DNA from: Davidsoniella eucalypti
Taxonomy: Eukaryota; Ascomycota; Sordariomycetes; Microascales; Ceratocystidaceae
Assembly (NCBI GenBank): GCA_004009845.1
Contig: RMBW01000014.1
Span: 62,001-126,000, forward strand
Direction: 5' to 3'
Length of the DNA: 64,000 bases
The position numbers were made by a program, and so were the translations under genes. Under the pieces are notes generated by a model. It did not search any database. It saw nothing but the letters and a program-made list of their open reading frames with translations, and had not been told where the DNA came from. This document shows positions 25,401 through 37,136 of the stretch, in pieces; the first letter of the stretch is position 1; the number at the start of each line of letters is the position of its first letter.

Positions 25401-28400
25401 TAGAAATACATAATGGTAAACCGTCGGTGGAGCCCACGTCCAACCAGCAGCTATCTATTGCCATATCTCAAAGGACTTAGCAACAACTCTAATCGCGGAC
25501 GCTAGGTGAAAATAGGCACCATAGAACGAAGTTCCTGGGCCTGTCGATGGTGGGTACATTGTATGTACTTTAATATACGCTAAAGGCTCACTGTATCTCA
25601 CCATGAGGCTATGTACTGTCACAGTACCGAATAAGTGGCTCTATTACTCAATAAAAATTTGGTTCCTACTTTGGGCTTACTTCGTTCAAGGCCACATACT
25701 AACAAGTTCCTGAATCCACTGGCGATATTCTGCAAGACCCAGGCGCATGCAAAACAATCTTTCACGTAATAGGACTCAACTATTCACTTTGCACAGAGCC
25801 TGTTCCTGCTACTAAGAACGCCCTGACCCCAGCCCCAGCTGTTCTTCCAATATTGATTTTATTTCTACAAAACTAACGTTTATCTGTGTATCTGAAGAGC
25901 AAGCACATCGTGGCCGTCTAACCCAGGATTGTATGTAAATCCATAGGCCAGATCTATCTACCAGATAGCCCACTCCCTTTTTATTTTTATTTTTTGCCAA
26001 GATCACTTGATTCATCTTCGACCTCACCACTACACACGTAGTCCATAGACGCCAAGTTTCTTTAAGGACGGAGTCAAAATGCCAAGCCAAGTCTTCAATA
26101 CTGTACTGTACACTTTGGTAACATGATCCTATAACGCTTTATGTATCTATATTGGCACATATAATGGCGAAATCCCATAATGGAGCGTGCCAAAGCCCAG
26201 CAAAACAGATACTTTACCTCCTCACAAGCCACAGACCTCTAAATCTTCTCGTACGAGATAACGCATCTCCTCTATGTCCGTGTCCTACATGTTGCATGCC
26301 GACTGGTTATTAATGGCATCTTTGCTTTTGAATTCTAGGATCCTACTATGGCAGCCGTTTTCGGGGTTGAGAGTTTAGCCGTACTAGAGCATATAAAAAG
26401 GTAATTTAAGACCGGAGTCGCTGTTAATTCTAGTAAGATATCTCTACACATATACACTAAAACATTCGGAACGTGGGGTCTAACTTGCGGGGAATTGCTA
26501 ACAAAATGACCTTGCAGACATAATTATTCGAAAAGGGTAAATGCGGACGTCTAGTCTAAATTGTACATATGTATATATGTATAATATTTATAGCTTACCA
26601 GTCATTTACCACCGCAATTTTTAAACCCCCCAAAAGCCACATAAAAACGATTCTCATGAACGAGGTGTCCTGCCATCATATCTCACAGAATACATTCAGA
26701 TCGGTCGATGCCTGGTCAACCACATTATCCCACGCTGGAGATCTCAAAGCCAACGTTTCTACCCCACCCAATGAGGCCAATGCGATGACCTTTGTGGAAA
26801 TATGGCACTGGGACACTCTAATCTAGGTATTTCTCCCCCACCAGAGGGTTTATTGCATGAAAACATATCATGTAAGCAGCATCATCTAATCTAGGTTCAG
26901 TGAACAGTGTGTCTGCACAAATCGGGGTCATGGTAGCATTTGATTCCCGGTTTTATCAATGCCTAGCAGCATTCGTTGTAGCAGCCATCAAGTCAGTCAT
27001 TTTTTGACAACATGATTCCAAACGCTACTGGTAATATGATGGTGTCACTGAAAGTGAAAACTCAATCTAAGGTATCATTCCACATCGGCCACCCGGATTC
27101 ATTCAACTTCTTTCGATGCTCAGTTTGCCCGCGGAGATTGAGATATGACCATACCTTATCGTAGGCTTAGTAAAATCAATCGTGATTTACCATTTTTCAA
27201 GAAATCAAATTACAGATGTACTTTTTATGCTGTCTTTTGCGAGGGAAAGGATGTTTTTTTTCACTTCCTTGGCTACTCAACCTTCGGTATCACCTACCTC
27301 TTCAAACATAGCGATCCAAGGCCAAGAAGATTTGGCGAGAGAGGTCAAATCTCCGCCGGACAAACGGCGGCGGATGCATTTCTATGTATGAAGGAATACT
27401 TGCTAGAAAAAGTAGAAATATTTCTACCGTGGCCAATACATGTCAAGGAGAAGCAATTATATCAGTCCGTACAGATCGATAAGCTACATATACTAATACA
27501 AGCCCATCACTGTTGACTATCGTCATGTTGGTGCTAGTTAATGTTTCTACTTTGAGCCCCTATGTAGACGAAAGAATCACGCTAACGAAGTGGTTTACGT
27601 TTTGCCGGATTTCAAAGGGTAGAAATCAGTATAAGTTGAGTTTACAAAAGTAAAAATTACATGAAAACTAATAACTAATACATAAACCACAATGCATAAA
27701 GATTACAGCAAATTCCTGTTACTTTGAGTAGGTCGTTAGTCTCAATATTAAAAAAAACGGGCCGTTTGAAGATACTCCAAGATATGGCGAGGTTTTCTAT
27801 ACCGCGGAATAAAACAAGAAGGTGGACAAAACCTTCGGCTTTGATAGAAATCAAAATTGAAATATGGTGACGGCTAGAAAATCTCCAAAACGTATGAAAT
27901 CTCCTAAATAGTCACACGCATGAGGCTCAAGTAAAGAAGCAAACAAGAGGCTCTGAAAATGTCCGACACCGTTAAGCTGCACGACACAGTATGTTAACCC
28001 CGAATTATTCATACTAAGACTAATTGATATTCAGAGGCTCGGCTCTCACGATACGACAAGGGCGAATAATCGATTCCGACGGAACCCTGTTAGGGTATAC
28101 GTATCATAGGCACGTGATACAGTGGAGTGTCATTACAGGAGGCAAATAGAAGAAACTTGGTATATAAACAGTATAAACGGCTGGTTGAGATCAGCCACAA
28201 TGGCCGACTCAATCAATGACTCTGCATTAAAAATGTGATAAGTATCATACAGATGAAAGAAGATACACGAATAAGCGGCCCCGATGCTGATGGGAGCCCC
28301 AAAAAGACGCAACAAAGAAAAATACGAAAACGAGAAAATAAACAAACGATAACCCAAGGCCAAGCCGTGCTGGCAAATGGGGTGGTCTCCTCAACCCAAA

Positions 28401-28498
28401 AGTCCTCCGAAATAAACTATATGTTGACGTGCATAAATAAACCACTGATCCGTATATACAGGCAGGCTACGATGCGACTAGATAAGCTAGTCGACACT
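22420..28498. other. TamA-like upstream region and gene-poor tract
   Basis: The first 1.4 kb upstream of the TamA-like gene is rich in GATA motifs. From about 24 kb to 28.5 kb I see only short AT-rich frames. The longest is 123 codons at 27145-27516, with no domain and no coding character. No tRNA, transposase or long repeat was recognised. Confidence 0.5.
22513..23811. promoter_or_regulatory. cluster of HGATAR sites upstream of the TamA-like gene
   Basis: HGATAR matches, the core bound by AreA/Nit2-type GATA factors, occur at 22513, 22533, 22781, 23265, 23347, 23594, 23626, 23723, 23727 and 23806, all read on the plus strand. Ten hits in 1.3 kb on one strand before a nitrogen regulator suggests nitrogen-responsive control. 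The motif is short, so some hits are chance. Confidence 0.4.
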
Positions 28499-30624
28499 TT
28501 AGTTAGAGTCGCCGCCGATATCGAGGTCAAGGCCGAGGCCGTTGGTGATGCTGAGGGAGAAGGTCGGCATGCCGTCCTTAGTGACGAAGTCGAGGTCGAA
28601 CTCGACGTCTAGCAGCTTAGGAATAGCATCAAAGACTTGCGACAGGCCGAACTGAGGCAGCTCGCTAGTGTCGGCGGGCTTGACAACGGACACCTCCTCG
28701 ATCTGGAGAGTGTAGTTTCCGATGCTGTCGACGGGCACGGCAGACCCATCAGGGTTCTCGAAGGTGATGGTCATGGCCTTCTGGATCGACGAGATCATGT
28801 CGGTGCAGTCAGCCAGCTTGGCCAGCTTGATACCGTACTGCAGGGCAATCTCTCCGTACACGGTACCGGTCAGAGGGCGACCCAGCATGGTGTAGGTACC
28901 GGCAATCTGGCCGCCCATGTAGATGACCATGCTGCAAGGGCGGGGGAACTTGTCAACCTCGATAGAGATCTGGGCAAAGTACTCCTTGGTGGCAGTGCGC
29001 TGCAGACTGCGGCGGCGCTTGGAGGAGCTAGTAGTAGTATCGTCGTTGTCGGGGTTGTACAGCTGGTTGATAAGCACGGTGACATCCTGGGACATCTCGG
29101 ACTCGGAGCGGTTCCACTTGTGGACGCCGGGGTAAACGTAGCCAAAGTCCCAGGTGTTCTTGGAAGTCAGCGAGGTGTGGAAAGAGGTCGCGTCCTTGTA
29201 GAAGGGACCGAGCTCGGTCTCGTTGCTGACGGTGGCGCCGGAGTTGATGGTGTATGTACCGTAAGACTCGTACGAGTACTTCATGGTGGCCTCGTTGGGG
29301 TACATGGCCTGCCACAGAGCAGTCAGACGGTCGACTTGGGTGTGGTGCAGCATGAAGATGGGGTCGAAGGCAGACTCAGCAACGCCGGCGAACTGCTCAC
29401 CGCAGGCGGCGTAGACGTGGACAGTGTTGTGGGGAGACTCGAAGGAGGTGCCACGGCCACGGACCGACATGGCCTGGAGGTAGCTGGTGGAGCGGGTGAA
29501 GGCGTTGTACACGGAGTTCTTCAGCGCACGGCCCGTCAGCTGGGCGTTGGCGTTCTCGGGGTGGCTGACGCCGTTGGAGTCTGCGCAGCGCAGAGTCTGG
29601 CTGGCAACGGGAGTGAAGCCAAAGGCGCCGCTCATCACCTCATCGGTGTAGCGGTATGAGAACAATGGGTTGTCGATGGTCTTGGGGACCACGCTGTTGC
29701 CGTCGTCGCTGACCATGTTGATGGTGATGGTCGACGTGGTAGTCGACGGAGGCACGTCACTGTCCAGGGCCCAATCCCAGTACGGCACACGAAGAACCTC
29801 GGCGGCTCTCTGCCATGTGGCGCGCTCGGAAGCGGGGTATGTCGCGGCGATTTCCATTGCGGCTTCACCAAGAGATTGCTATGAAACAAGGCGTGTTAGT
29901 CGATGTTGAATATAATGCAATGTCTTAAATGGGATTTAAGTGGTGGAGATATGCGTGTTCCCGCCAAGAACGTCGTCAAAAAAGGACACTATCCAGCGGG
30001 AACAGCGCTTGGCTAGGGTCCAAGACAAGCGCCCGGCTGAAGAACCAGTCTCGGAATGAGTAACGTCGGAAAAGCTTACCTCGTACAGTGTTACATAGTG
30101 TCTGTGCCAGGTGGCAAAGATCTCTTCCTGTATATGGGAATGGGCGGTTAGCAATTGCATCTATAAGCCTCGGATCAATATTTATTGACTTACACCGTGG
30201 GGGCAGTATGGCACAATGTTGGTGGTCGAAGTAGGCTCGTTGTCGTACGGCAGCGGGGGGTAGCCGTGGATACCTGAGGTGGAAGTTAGCAGGCAATGCC
30301 AAGTGGAAAGGACGAACAATAAAAGACTTACCCATGATCTGGAACCAAGACTTGGGGTCACGAACATCTTTGTTCTGAAGAGCCCGGGCAGCCTGGATGT
30401 ACAGAGAGCTGAAGGAAAGAGTTAGCACCTAGTTGCGACTTGATGATGTGTTCAGTTGCTTACAATTGAGGTCCGTTCTCGGTGGCGAGATCGTTAAGGT
30501 TGCGGCGTTCTGGGATAGCGCCGGTGGTGTTGTCGATACCAGTCTGGCGACCAATAACAGGAATGACGGCCTCGGTGAACGAGGCCAGGCCGGCAAGGGC
30601 CACCATCAGAGAAATCCTCACCAT
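28499..30624 (-). CDS. secreted tyrosinase (monophenol monooxygenase)
   Basis: Type-3 copper oxidase that hydroxylates monophenols and oxidises diphenols to quinones. Five exons on the minus strand: 30624-30464, 30408-30332, 30273-30194, 30127-30080 and 29878-28499; all joins are in phase, giving 581 residues. Residues 1-19 form a signal peptide ending TEA. CuA ligands are H82 (GIHG), H105 (CPHG) and H114 (TWHRHY). C103 lies two before H105, as in the Cys-His thioether of fungal tyrosinases. CuB is H272 and H276 (HNTVH) plus FMLHH near 301 followed by D in TQVDRL. A Ser-rich linker with KRRR at 409-412 precedes the C-terminal lid domain, so Kex2-type cleavage is likely. Length and layout match secreted ascomycete tyrosinases. 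A start at 30681 would use TTG, so the ATG at 30624 was chosen. The long plus-strand frame across 28637-29659 is an antisense shadow. Confidence 0.94.
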
Positions 30625-32068
30625 GGTGACTATCTTGTAGAGAGATTGGAGAGGGGAGGTTGTGGAAAAGAAAGAGAGCAAGGTCTGAGAGGATCGATCT
30701 GGTCTATAAGATCACGGTCCTCGGAGAAGAGAAGGTTGAAAGAGTGACGAAGAGGTTGAACGAAAGACAAAAAAGAGCGGGAACAGAAGCTGAAAGACGA
30801 CGATACGATCCGGAGCAATAGGTCGATATATATGGCGTCTGATAGACAGGCTGGAGGAGATGCAGGGCGTAAGAAAGCGAAGAATAAAACGAGTATAAAG
30901 AAAGAAAGCAAAACACGAAAAGGAGAGTGTGTGTGAACGGAAGGAAAGAAGGGAAGAAAGAAAACGAAAGAACAATGAAATGAGAGAATAGCTTCTCAAC
31001 ACTGGCAGGCAAAAGGAAGGCTGGAAGGGGAAGATCGTCAAGTCAAGAGGCGGCGCTAGACGGCGTCTTATAAGGCGGGTTTCGCTTTGTGTTCGTTCCA
31101 CCCGATATTCCTTAAGGAGAAGAGAAGACAGGCAGGGCCGTACAAGTGGCACTGGGTGCTAGAATGCTGGAAGAGCAAGAAACAAACTGCTTGAGCAACA
31201 ACGTCGAGGTATGGGTAGGCCTTGAACGGGTCGTCGGCTCAGTAGAGTACCACTAACACGCAGCTAGACAACGGCTGGAAGGATTTGATCTGAGTGTTTC
31301 CGTGGTCTGATTGCTCAGGCGCAAAGACGTTTCTTGTTATATCGGACTGCCAAAAGGACCGCTAGACAGTGCAGAGTGACAGGCTGTAGAATATACTTAG
31401 TATATTAGATTTGACGATAGACCGGGACACCCAAAATTACTGGTGTGATGGATGGTATAGGATGTTGACTGGGGACGAAGCAGGGCCAGGGAATCTAATG
31501 CAAGAATAGATGCTGAAAAAGAAATAATGAATAATGATGATGTAGTGAACGAATATGGTGAATGAATGTAATGAAGGACAGACGACAATAGTGCGTCAAC
31601 AAGGTGCCAAGGTATAAACCACAAAGACCCTTTTTTTCTTTTTTTTCCACGGGACGGGGGCGCTCTAAACGAGAGGGAAGAAATGATGCTCTGGTCGGGG
31701 ATGAAGGAAAAGCAAGGGCTAGAGGTGGGAGGGCAAGATTGAGATCGCCTGGGGAGGAGGCATCTTTATATCACTTGGACGTTCTATCTTGGGCGTTGAA
31801 TCCTCACGCTCGCCGCAAGAAATGGAGATGGAGGCTAACGTCGGACGTTTGATCTCGACCAATAAGGGAATTGTACAGGCGATGTAGAGTGTCCATAATG
31901 CAATTGGAGACACGCCCGTATAGTTCGTCAGAACCAGAAGCAGCTCAAACGAAGCATTGACTACACACAATGTATACACAATGTGTACACCCCCTCCTCT
32001 ATCCGCCTGTGGGCTGACTCTGCCGTCCATTAAGCTATTAATTGACTTTTTGACCGATCCTGCTCTTG

Positions 32069-32104
32069 ATGCTAGCTCTTAATGCTAGCTCTCATGCTAG
32101 CTCT
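32069..32104. repeat. three-copy tandem repeat of an NheI-like palindrome
   Basis: The 11-base unit ATGCTAGCTCT occurs at 32069, 32082 and 32094, spaced 13 and 12 bases apart. Each unit contains the palindrome GCTAGC. The even spacing near one helical turn could array protein sites, but no factor is known to me. Confidence 0.7.
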
Positions 32105-35100
32105 CATATGCTGGGCTCATTCGTCTAGGGGTGTTGGTCTGTTCCCAAAAATAGCCAGGGGGGAACAAAAACTATCTAAGCCCTTTTTTATCCTGGACTT
32201 GTACAGAACCTGCCCAAGTCCAGTATCAACTTAACTTCTCTTTTCTCGTTTCTTCTGCCGTTTCTTGTGCGTCTCTGCTGTGAAGCTTTGGCCTATGACT
32301 CGCGATATGGTACGGGCTAGAAGCATTGGACCGATGGGATAGATGGCCAAGAGTGAGAAAACAACGGCGGCTCAAAGTCCCCTCGTAAGATTGATAGCCG
32401 AAGACTGGATGGGACAAAGATCTGTAGGTCTAGAACAAGAAAGATCGAATTCAATCACACAACTGGCGATGCTTCATTTCGACTAAACCACTTGCATATT
32501 ACCATCATAAGGGTTCAAAGAGCCTCTTGGGGTTTTGCTCTTCTACACCTTACGTAATCTGCCATCCGACATAGAGCAGTGCGTCTGTCGTCTACAAACT
32601 GTGTAATAGTGATATCTTGATATTATAAGCGGGTCAAGGAACAACGCCTTCTAGGCTGTGCAGTTCAGGGCAGATCAACACCCAATTGTCAATGCATTCT
32701 TTATTTTTACATGTTATTTTAGTAGATAATAACTTGATACTCATCCATACTTTGCTTTACCGCCTATATGTCACCATTGACTTGTCCATCGGCTGTTTTG
32801 CTTTTCTGCGGGTGGCTGATTGGGCGGCAGATGTCTCAACGTTGCATCCTTATTGGTGGCAGAGACGCCTTAACAGACAGCCAACGTTCTTTAACGTGAC
32901 AGGCCAAAATGGCACAGAACTATGGGAAAATAAACCTCTGGTCCCTTACATGAAAAAGAATACCAAACTTTGGGCACAGGAGCATATGTACTTTACTAGC
33001 ACTTTAGACCGCATGCTGAAAGAGGCAAACCAACAGGCAGGCACTCGATAAAATGCAGGCCATCTTATACGTCCCACAAGAACAGAAAAGAATAAAAACG
33101 AAATTAAACATGCAACTGGAGGGGATACACTAGAATAACACCTCTGAGTGGCTGAAAACTTGTATTTCTCCGTACCGTGAAATGGGTAATACGGCAACAT
33201 TCTATACGAGGATAGAGCACATGTTACCAGTAGCAACTTCCATCGCGTTCTTTTAGTCCTTCCATTCCAGTGACGATGCCTGAGTAAAGGGAGCAGAACA
33301 AGAAAAAAAGAACAGACGTTGATTGCTACGCAAAGAGAAACGCCTGTCCGATTTTGTCTTGACTTTTTGTCTTTTCTTTTTCCCAACTGTAACGGGCTGC
33401 CCACCACAAAATGATCGACGTCTGATATGGGGTGTGGTACGTTGTATCGTTGCTTGGTTTTTTGCTCTTTTCTCTCACTCACCACTTGTTCAGTCTTATA
33501 AATACCGCCAGCCAAGCAACAAGGCCGTGTAATATCCCTTTTTGTCGAACAAGGTTGCACTTGAGATTTAGTGTTCCTTTCAGGGGCACCCTCTTTTTTT
33601 TCTTCCTTGGTCTGATTTCTGCATCTCAAACACGCTAGGACCAACTACAGGAAGCCCTCCACAGCAGATACTGTGGGTTTTTAGCTCTCGAAGCAGACAA
33701 AACCTAATTTTCACGTACAAGCTACCCGTTTTGACGGCGTGGGTTTGATGACTTGGGCTCGTTGTATGCGTATCACACTACATGATTAACAGCAACTAGA
33801 AACCTACGCCAGTCCATGCATCGTGAAGCTCTTACCATGTTGTCGCAAGAAATAGCCGGACGGGCTTTGTTTCCATAGCACGAGCATAGCCATAGCATCA
33901 CCGTCCGGAGAGAAAACGAGGAAAAAGGGAACATGCAAAATACAATTGTCTGGTGAAGGAGCTTGGGCGGGGATGGAAACTATGATCACTCTGGCCGTAT
34001 TCTTGCTCCTGCCAAGGGACACCAGAAAACTAGTTGGGCCTGACTGTCAGTAGTCATGTTTTGTAGTTGTCGTGAACTTGAACCGCAAGAAGCAAAAGAA
34101 AGGACGGAATAACATGGAAAAAAGCCCTTCCGTCAGCTTGTTTTCTCTTGCCCTCTCGTCTTGCCAACTTTGTTTCTGCGAACAGCTGCATCGTGCGTAT
34201 ATGCAAATGCGTCGTGTAAATTGCCCAGGACGACCTCTATAAAGAAAGAAAAAGAAAGAAAACAAAAAGGACAAGCAAACAAAAGTGCTTGCTAGTTACA
34301 CGACCGGTGGCGGCTTATAATGAAATGACTTGCGTATTAGCATCACCGGGCCAAGGTCTGCTGAGTATAATCTCTCGTTTCTACATATATCTGTACTGGA
34401 TAGTCATCGTAGGAACATCGCAAAGGCCCAAAGAAAGAGGAGAAAAGCCCAGGCTTCGGTTAGACAACATCAAAGTCTAGACCCTCATGTTCGCTTCACC
34501 GGGCAACTCTTGATATCGTCCAGTTCCAAGTCTTCTGCAATCCATCACTCTTTTCTTCTGATTCTCCATCTTACATGCTAGGTATAATCTTGGCTTTTGG
34601 CCAAAGCGGAAATTTCACTCTTCAGGCTTGTTGTCTTTCCCCTCGTTTTTAGCTCTGCTTCCAGTCTTTTAACAACTTGGACGTTAAATATAATCAAATC
34701 AACCAATAACGTAGCAGCTAATCATCAGTGAATAGTGTAGCCCTCCCTCTTTTCGCCTGGCCTTGCTCGCTATACGGGTGTCGCTCGTCTATCGTCCAAG
34801 GGCTTTTTGTGTCGTTTGTATCTTCTATTATTTCCGTCTCTCTCGCTTAGCCAGTACTCATCCAACGTTTGATATATGCTATTAGTTTTTTTTATTCTTG
34901 TTATATCCCCTCCCCCTCTACTGATAAAAATAAAACCCCTTCTTCTTGAAAATCATATGCCCACCAACAGTGACAGAGGACGAGAAAAACGGCTGATCTC
35001 AACACGATTTATCTGACGATTGCCGTTGGTCAACCACGACCTTCGTAGCCGTGTATACAGACACAGACATGTATAATGCACGCCTTGTGTTGACTTCTAT

Positions 35101-36520
35101 TTTCACCCAAAGGCCCTTGTCGTGGCAGTACTGCCTGAATCGTATGGACAGCAAGCCATCAGGAACCTTATCTGTCTCATCATCTTTTCCGTGTACGTCG
35201 TTTTAGAAGAAGAAGCCAAGAAAAACAACAATTGCATACAGAAACTGCCGATCCGATGCCAAGACTTGCATTCTTCAGCCGCCTCTGCTTTGGCTGTCGT
35301 TTTTGTGTTTCTTTGTCTTCTCCGCCATTTCGGGAATAATGTACAACTGTACCTAACTCGTATCATAGTCTAGTGGCGCAGTTGAATAGTGCTTTTTGTT
35401 CCTTTCCCAGGTAGCATATACGGTGTGTTTTTGGTTGGCTAAAAAGAGCTAGTGTTTACAATAGGATCGGCAAGGCTTCTTCCTCTCGTGTTGGGCGGTA
35501 ACTACTAGCACGTACTCTCTATACAGATATGTACGTCTGGCTTGTTAGTGAGATGGAAGGCGTGTGGCTATTACTGAAATTGACCCTTAGTTATCAGTGT
35601 TGATTGGCGGGTGATGGCAGAGTTTTTGCCTTCAAGTTAAACGCACAGCCTAGTAATCTGTGCCTGGCTATCCATCCACTAACAAGGTTTATACTCTTCG
35701 TTTCTGCTGCATCTGATTTTCACCGCAGGCACAAATATAGCCGGCAGGAAATGACGCTGATCGACGACATCACCTGTCTTGTAAACGACGATCTGCGCTA
35801 TTATGTCTTGATTCTGACCACCCTTTTTTTTTTTTTCCTTCTTTTATTATCCTTACTTTCCCTTGCGTATCCCCCTTCCCTTCACATGTTATGTTACCTA
35901 GAACATCTACAGTATTCCACTTAAGCTACAATAATAGCTTTCGGAAATGATTCTACTCGCTGAACAGGTCTTGCATTTGCCTCGCATGATATTTCAAATG
36001 TCGTTCTCAAACAAAGCACGAGCCGCATGGACGATTCCTGTGTGCATTTCGTTTCTAGTAACTATATAAATAAAAGGAAATAACATAAGTTAATTACACA
36101 TATCATACAGCCTTTTCAGACTTGTCTCTGTCTTGTCTTTGTTTTATACTGCGAGAGTATAAAAAATAAACTACTCTGACAACTGTCACTTTGGTCTTGA
36201 TTTTCTTCCTAGCGTCAGATAGTCGACGAATGACCAGTTGATCCCAATTCATCCCGTCATGGTTCATCACGGCTCTGTGGGAACCATTTTACTAGTCAGG
36301 AGACAAGATAGATCACAGAAAGTCGCCATAGGGCTTTTAGAACGACTTCATAGGCTCCCACGGATGATTGCTTGCTTCTTACATAATGCGAGGGGATCGA
36401 TAGTAGTAGTAACAACAAGACATGTATCTTGAATTTTAAAAAGCAAACAACCCCCAAAAGACGTCTATTTAGACCTGACGGAGGCAGGATTCTTGAGTCG
36501 TGTTGAGAAGTCTATCTGTA

Positions 36521-36540
36521 TTTTTTTTTTTTTTTTTTTT
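36521..36540. repeat. T20 homopolymer
   Basis: Twenty consecutive T bases in the gene-free region; possibly a poly(dT) nucleosome-excluding tract or the tail of an inserted retroposed sequence. Confidence 0.85.
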
Positions 36541-37104
36541 GACAAGCGCAAGGAAATGTCTATTTGTAGTAAGTCCCAATTAACTTCTTCGCTTAAAATA
36601 CGCTTTTGGGAATCATAGGGTTATTTTTACATTTATTATTACATGTTTCAGCTTGCGTGCTTTACAGATGCTTTTTCATGCTAAGCCTCGTATGTAAAGA
36701 AGCACAAGTTTTGTGCATGTTGTGCACAATGTTTATGACAGCCAAACCCTTGACCCTTATACACTTACATGATGAATATACCCTAATATGTCCTAATCCC
36801 TACCTATACATTAACAATTAACTTAATATAAAATAGTTAGTATCATAGACATTATACTTTGTACACCATGCTGTCTACAGAACATGCAGGGAAGGATGGA
36901 ATGCTTCGTATTTTACAAGCAAGTGTAACGTAACCAACTTTCTCTCTCTACTTTAAACTTCGTGATATGTAGTCGGGTGACACAAGTCTTTCATGATCCA
37001 TGACCTACCAAGAACTCGATGTTGGTCTTGGGGAAAAAAATGGTTGTAATACAAAGCTGAGTGTTTGTAATTGTGTGAAGTGGATATAATTAGAATAGTT
37101 CCTC

Positions 37105-37136
37105 GAAGTCAAGAAACTATCTTCTTTCTTGACTTC
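37105..37136. repeat. perfect 12-bp inverted repeat with 8-nt loop
   Basis: Left arm GAAGTCAAGAAA (37105-37116) and right arm TTTCTTGACTTC (37125-37136) are exact reverse complements around an 8-base loop. It lies far from any called gene. Confidence 0.75.

Noticed and set aside
27145..27516. 123-codon plus-strand frame
   Set aside because: Starts with ATG but lacks domain or coding character and lies in AT-rich spacer.
28637..29659. 340-codon plus-strand frame
   Set aside because: It is antisense to the tyrosinase copper domain; its composition (Gly, Val, Asp, His) is a shadow of GC-rich coding sequence.
32692..33051. 119-codon plus-strand frame with an N-terminal hydrophobic region
   Set aside because: No family recognised, AT-rich, isolated in the gene-free region, no splice or promoter support. 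Could be an orphan gene; transcript evidence would decide.
35365..35395. Box A-like string resembling a tRNA D arm
   Set aside because: No B box or cloverleaf follows within 70 bases.
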